Assembly (NCBI GenBank): GCA_013152195.1
Contig: JAADGU010000139.1
Location: 1 to 5,947 of the forward strand
DNA: 5,947 bases
Reading direction: 5' to 3'
Source: Nitrospirota bacterium
GTDB taxonomy: Bacteria > Nitrospirota > Thermodesulfovibrionia > Thermodesulfovibrionales > JdFR-85
Position numbers and translations under genes: made by a program. A model generated the notes under the pieces. The model was not told where the DNA came from, searched no databases, and saw nothing but the letters and a program-made list of their open reading frames with translations. Below are positions 5,674 through 5,947 of the stretch, in pieces; positions within the stretch are counted from its first letter, which is position 1; the number at the start of each line of letters is the position of its first letter.

Positions 5674-5947
5674 GGTTCCTCCAGTTTTTCCTCAGATAGG
5701 TGAGTGCCTCGTAATTGGTGAGGTCAAGATGTATCGGGGTTATCGAGATATATCCGTTGGTAACAGCATTAAAATCCGTATCATTACCTTCTTCCCATGA
5801 AGGTATGCCCCCGCCTATCCAGAAATGTTTTCTCCCCCAGGGGTCAAGGGTCTCGTGGATCGCATTATCATATACCCTTTTGCCCTGCCTGGTGAATTTA
5901 ATGCCCTTCACTTCATCTTCCGGGATGTCCGGTACGTTTACATTAAG
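5666..5947 (-). CDS. surE: 5'/3'-nucleotidase SurE, C-terminal part (cut by right edge)
   Basis: SurE is a metal-dependent cytoplasmic phosphatase that removes phosphate from nucleoside 5'- and 3'-monophosphates and is linked to stress survival. Only the last 93 codons are present. The frame is open to the window edge, beginning with LNVNVP, a hallmark segment of the family, so the start and the N-terminal metal-binding aspartates lie outside. Other family signs are the FTRQGKRVY segment, the GGGIPSWEEGNDTDF segment and the closing GYISITPIHLDLTNYEAL. Full SurE proteins are about 250 to 265 residues, so roughly two thirds is missing because of the window limit, not a mutation. The stop (TGA, 5666-5668) lies inside the next gene, giving an 8-base overlap. 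In many Gram-negative bacteria surE sits directly before pcm; here one gene separates them. The GTG at 5911 is in frame but internal and is not the real start. Confidence 0.93.
   Translation of the reverse strand, partial: LNVNVPDIPEDEVKGIKFTRQGKRVYDNAIHETLDPWGRKHFWIGGGIPSWEEGNDTDFNAVTNGYISITPIHLDLTNYEALTYLRKNWRNLA
5677..5682 (-). promoter_or_regulatory. Ribosome binding site deciding the TTG start
   Basis: On the minus strand GGAGGA stands three bases before the TTG at 5673, within the last codons of surE. The spacing is short, but it is the strongest Shine-Dalgarno match near the gene and supports TTG initiation. There is no ATG or GTG alternative between here and the Rossmann motif. Confidence 0.6.

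Noticed and set aside
1..5947. A mobile element, defence island, CRISPR array or other exotic system
   Set aside because: All seven genes are recognisable chromosomal families on one strand with coupled spacing. No transposase, integrase, toxin, nuclease, direct-repeat array or tRNA is visible.

Overview
This window is a compact, single-strand stretch of an ordinary bacterial chromosome. All seven genes lie on the minus strand, so transcription runs from the right edge to the left. The genes are short-spaced or overlapping, use ATG plus one TTG start, and have moderate base composition. The combination (surE with pcm, acetohydroxyacid synthase subunits, a DsrE-like sulfur-family protein, and a UbiA prenyltransferase resembling the futalosine-pathway MqnP group) suggests an anaerobic or microaerophilic Gram-negative lineage such as Nitrospirota or Desulfobacterota. 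That placement is inference from gene style, not proof.

Layout in transcription order. Block 1 holds the C-terminal part of surE (5666-5947, running off the right edge), a 464-residue FAD-dependent dehydrogenase-like protein (4279-5673) and pcm, protein-L-isoaspartate O-methyltransferase (3638-4282). surE and the FAD gene overlap by 8 bases, and the FAD gene and pcm by 4 (ATGA), so the three are almost certainly translationally coupled. A 67-base AT-rich gap (3571-3637), with a possible weak promoter, leads to block 2: ilvB (1831-3570), ilvN (1332-1820), a small DsrE-family protein (976-1332) and a UbiA-type prenyltransferase (123-974). ilvB and ilvN are 10 bases apart, ilvN and the DsrE-like gene share one base (TGATG), and the DsrE-like and ubiA genes are one base apart.

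The genes fall into three functional themes: repair or housekeeping of damaged proteins and nucleotides (SurE, Pcm), the first committed step of branched-chain amino acid synthesis (IlvBN, with a valine-sensing regulatory subunit), and probable quinone synthesis (UbiA/MqnP-like). The FAD protein and the DsrE-like protein have no firm role, and each is locked into a coupled operon, which makes them the most informative unknowns.

The left end (1-122) has no gene. It holds a good candidate promoter pointing left, toward a gene outside the window, with a perfect 13-base palindrome overlapping its -35 box. I see no mobile element, CRISPR array, RNA gene, or clear undescribed multi-gene system.
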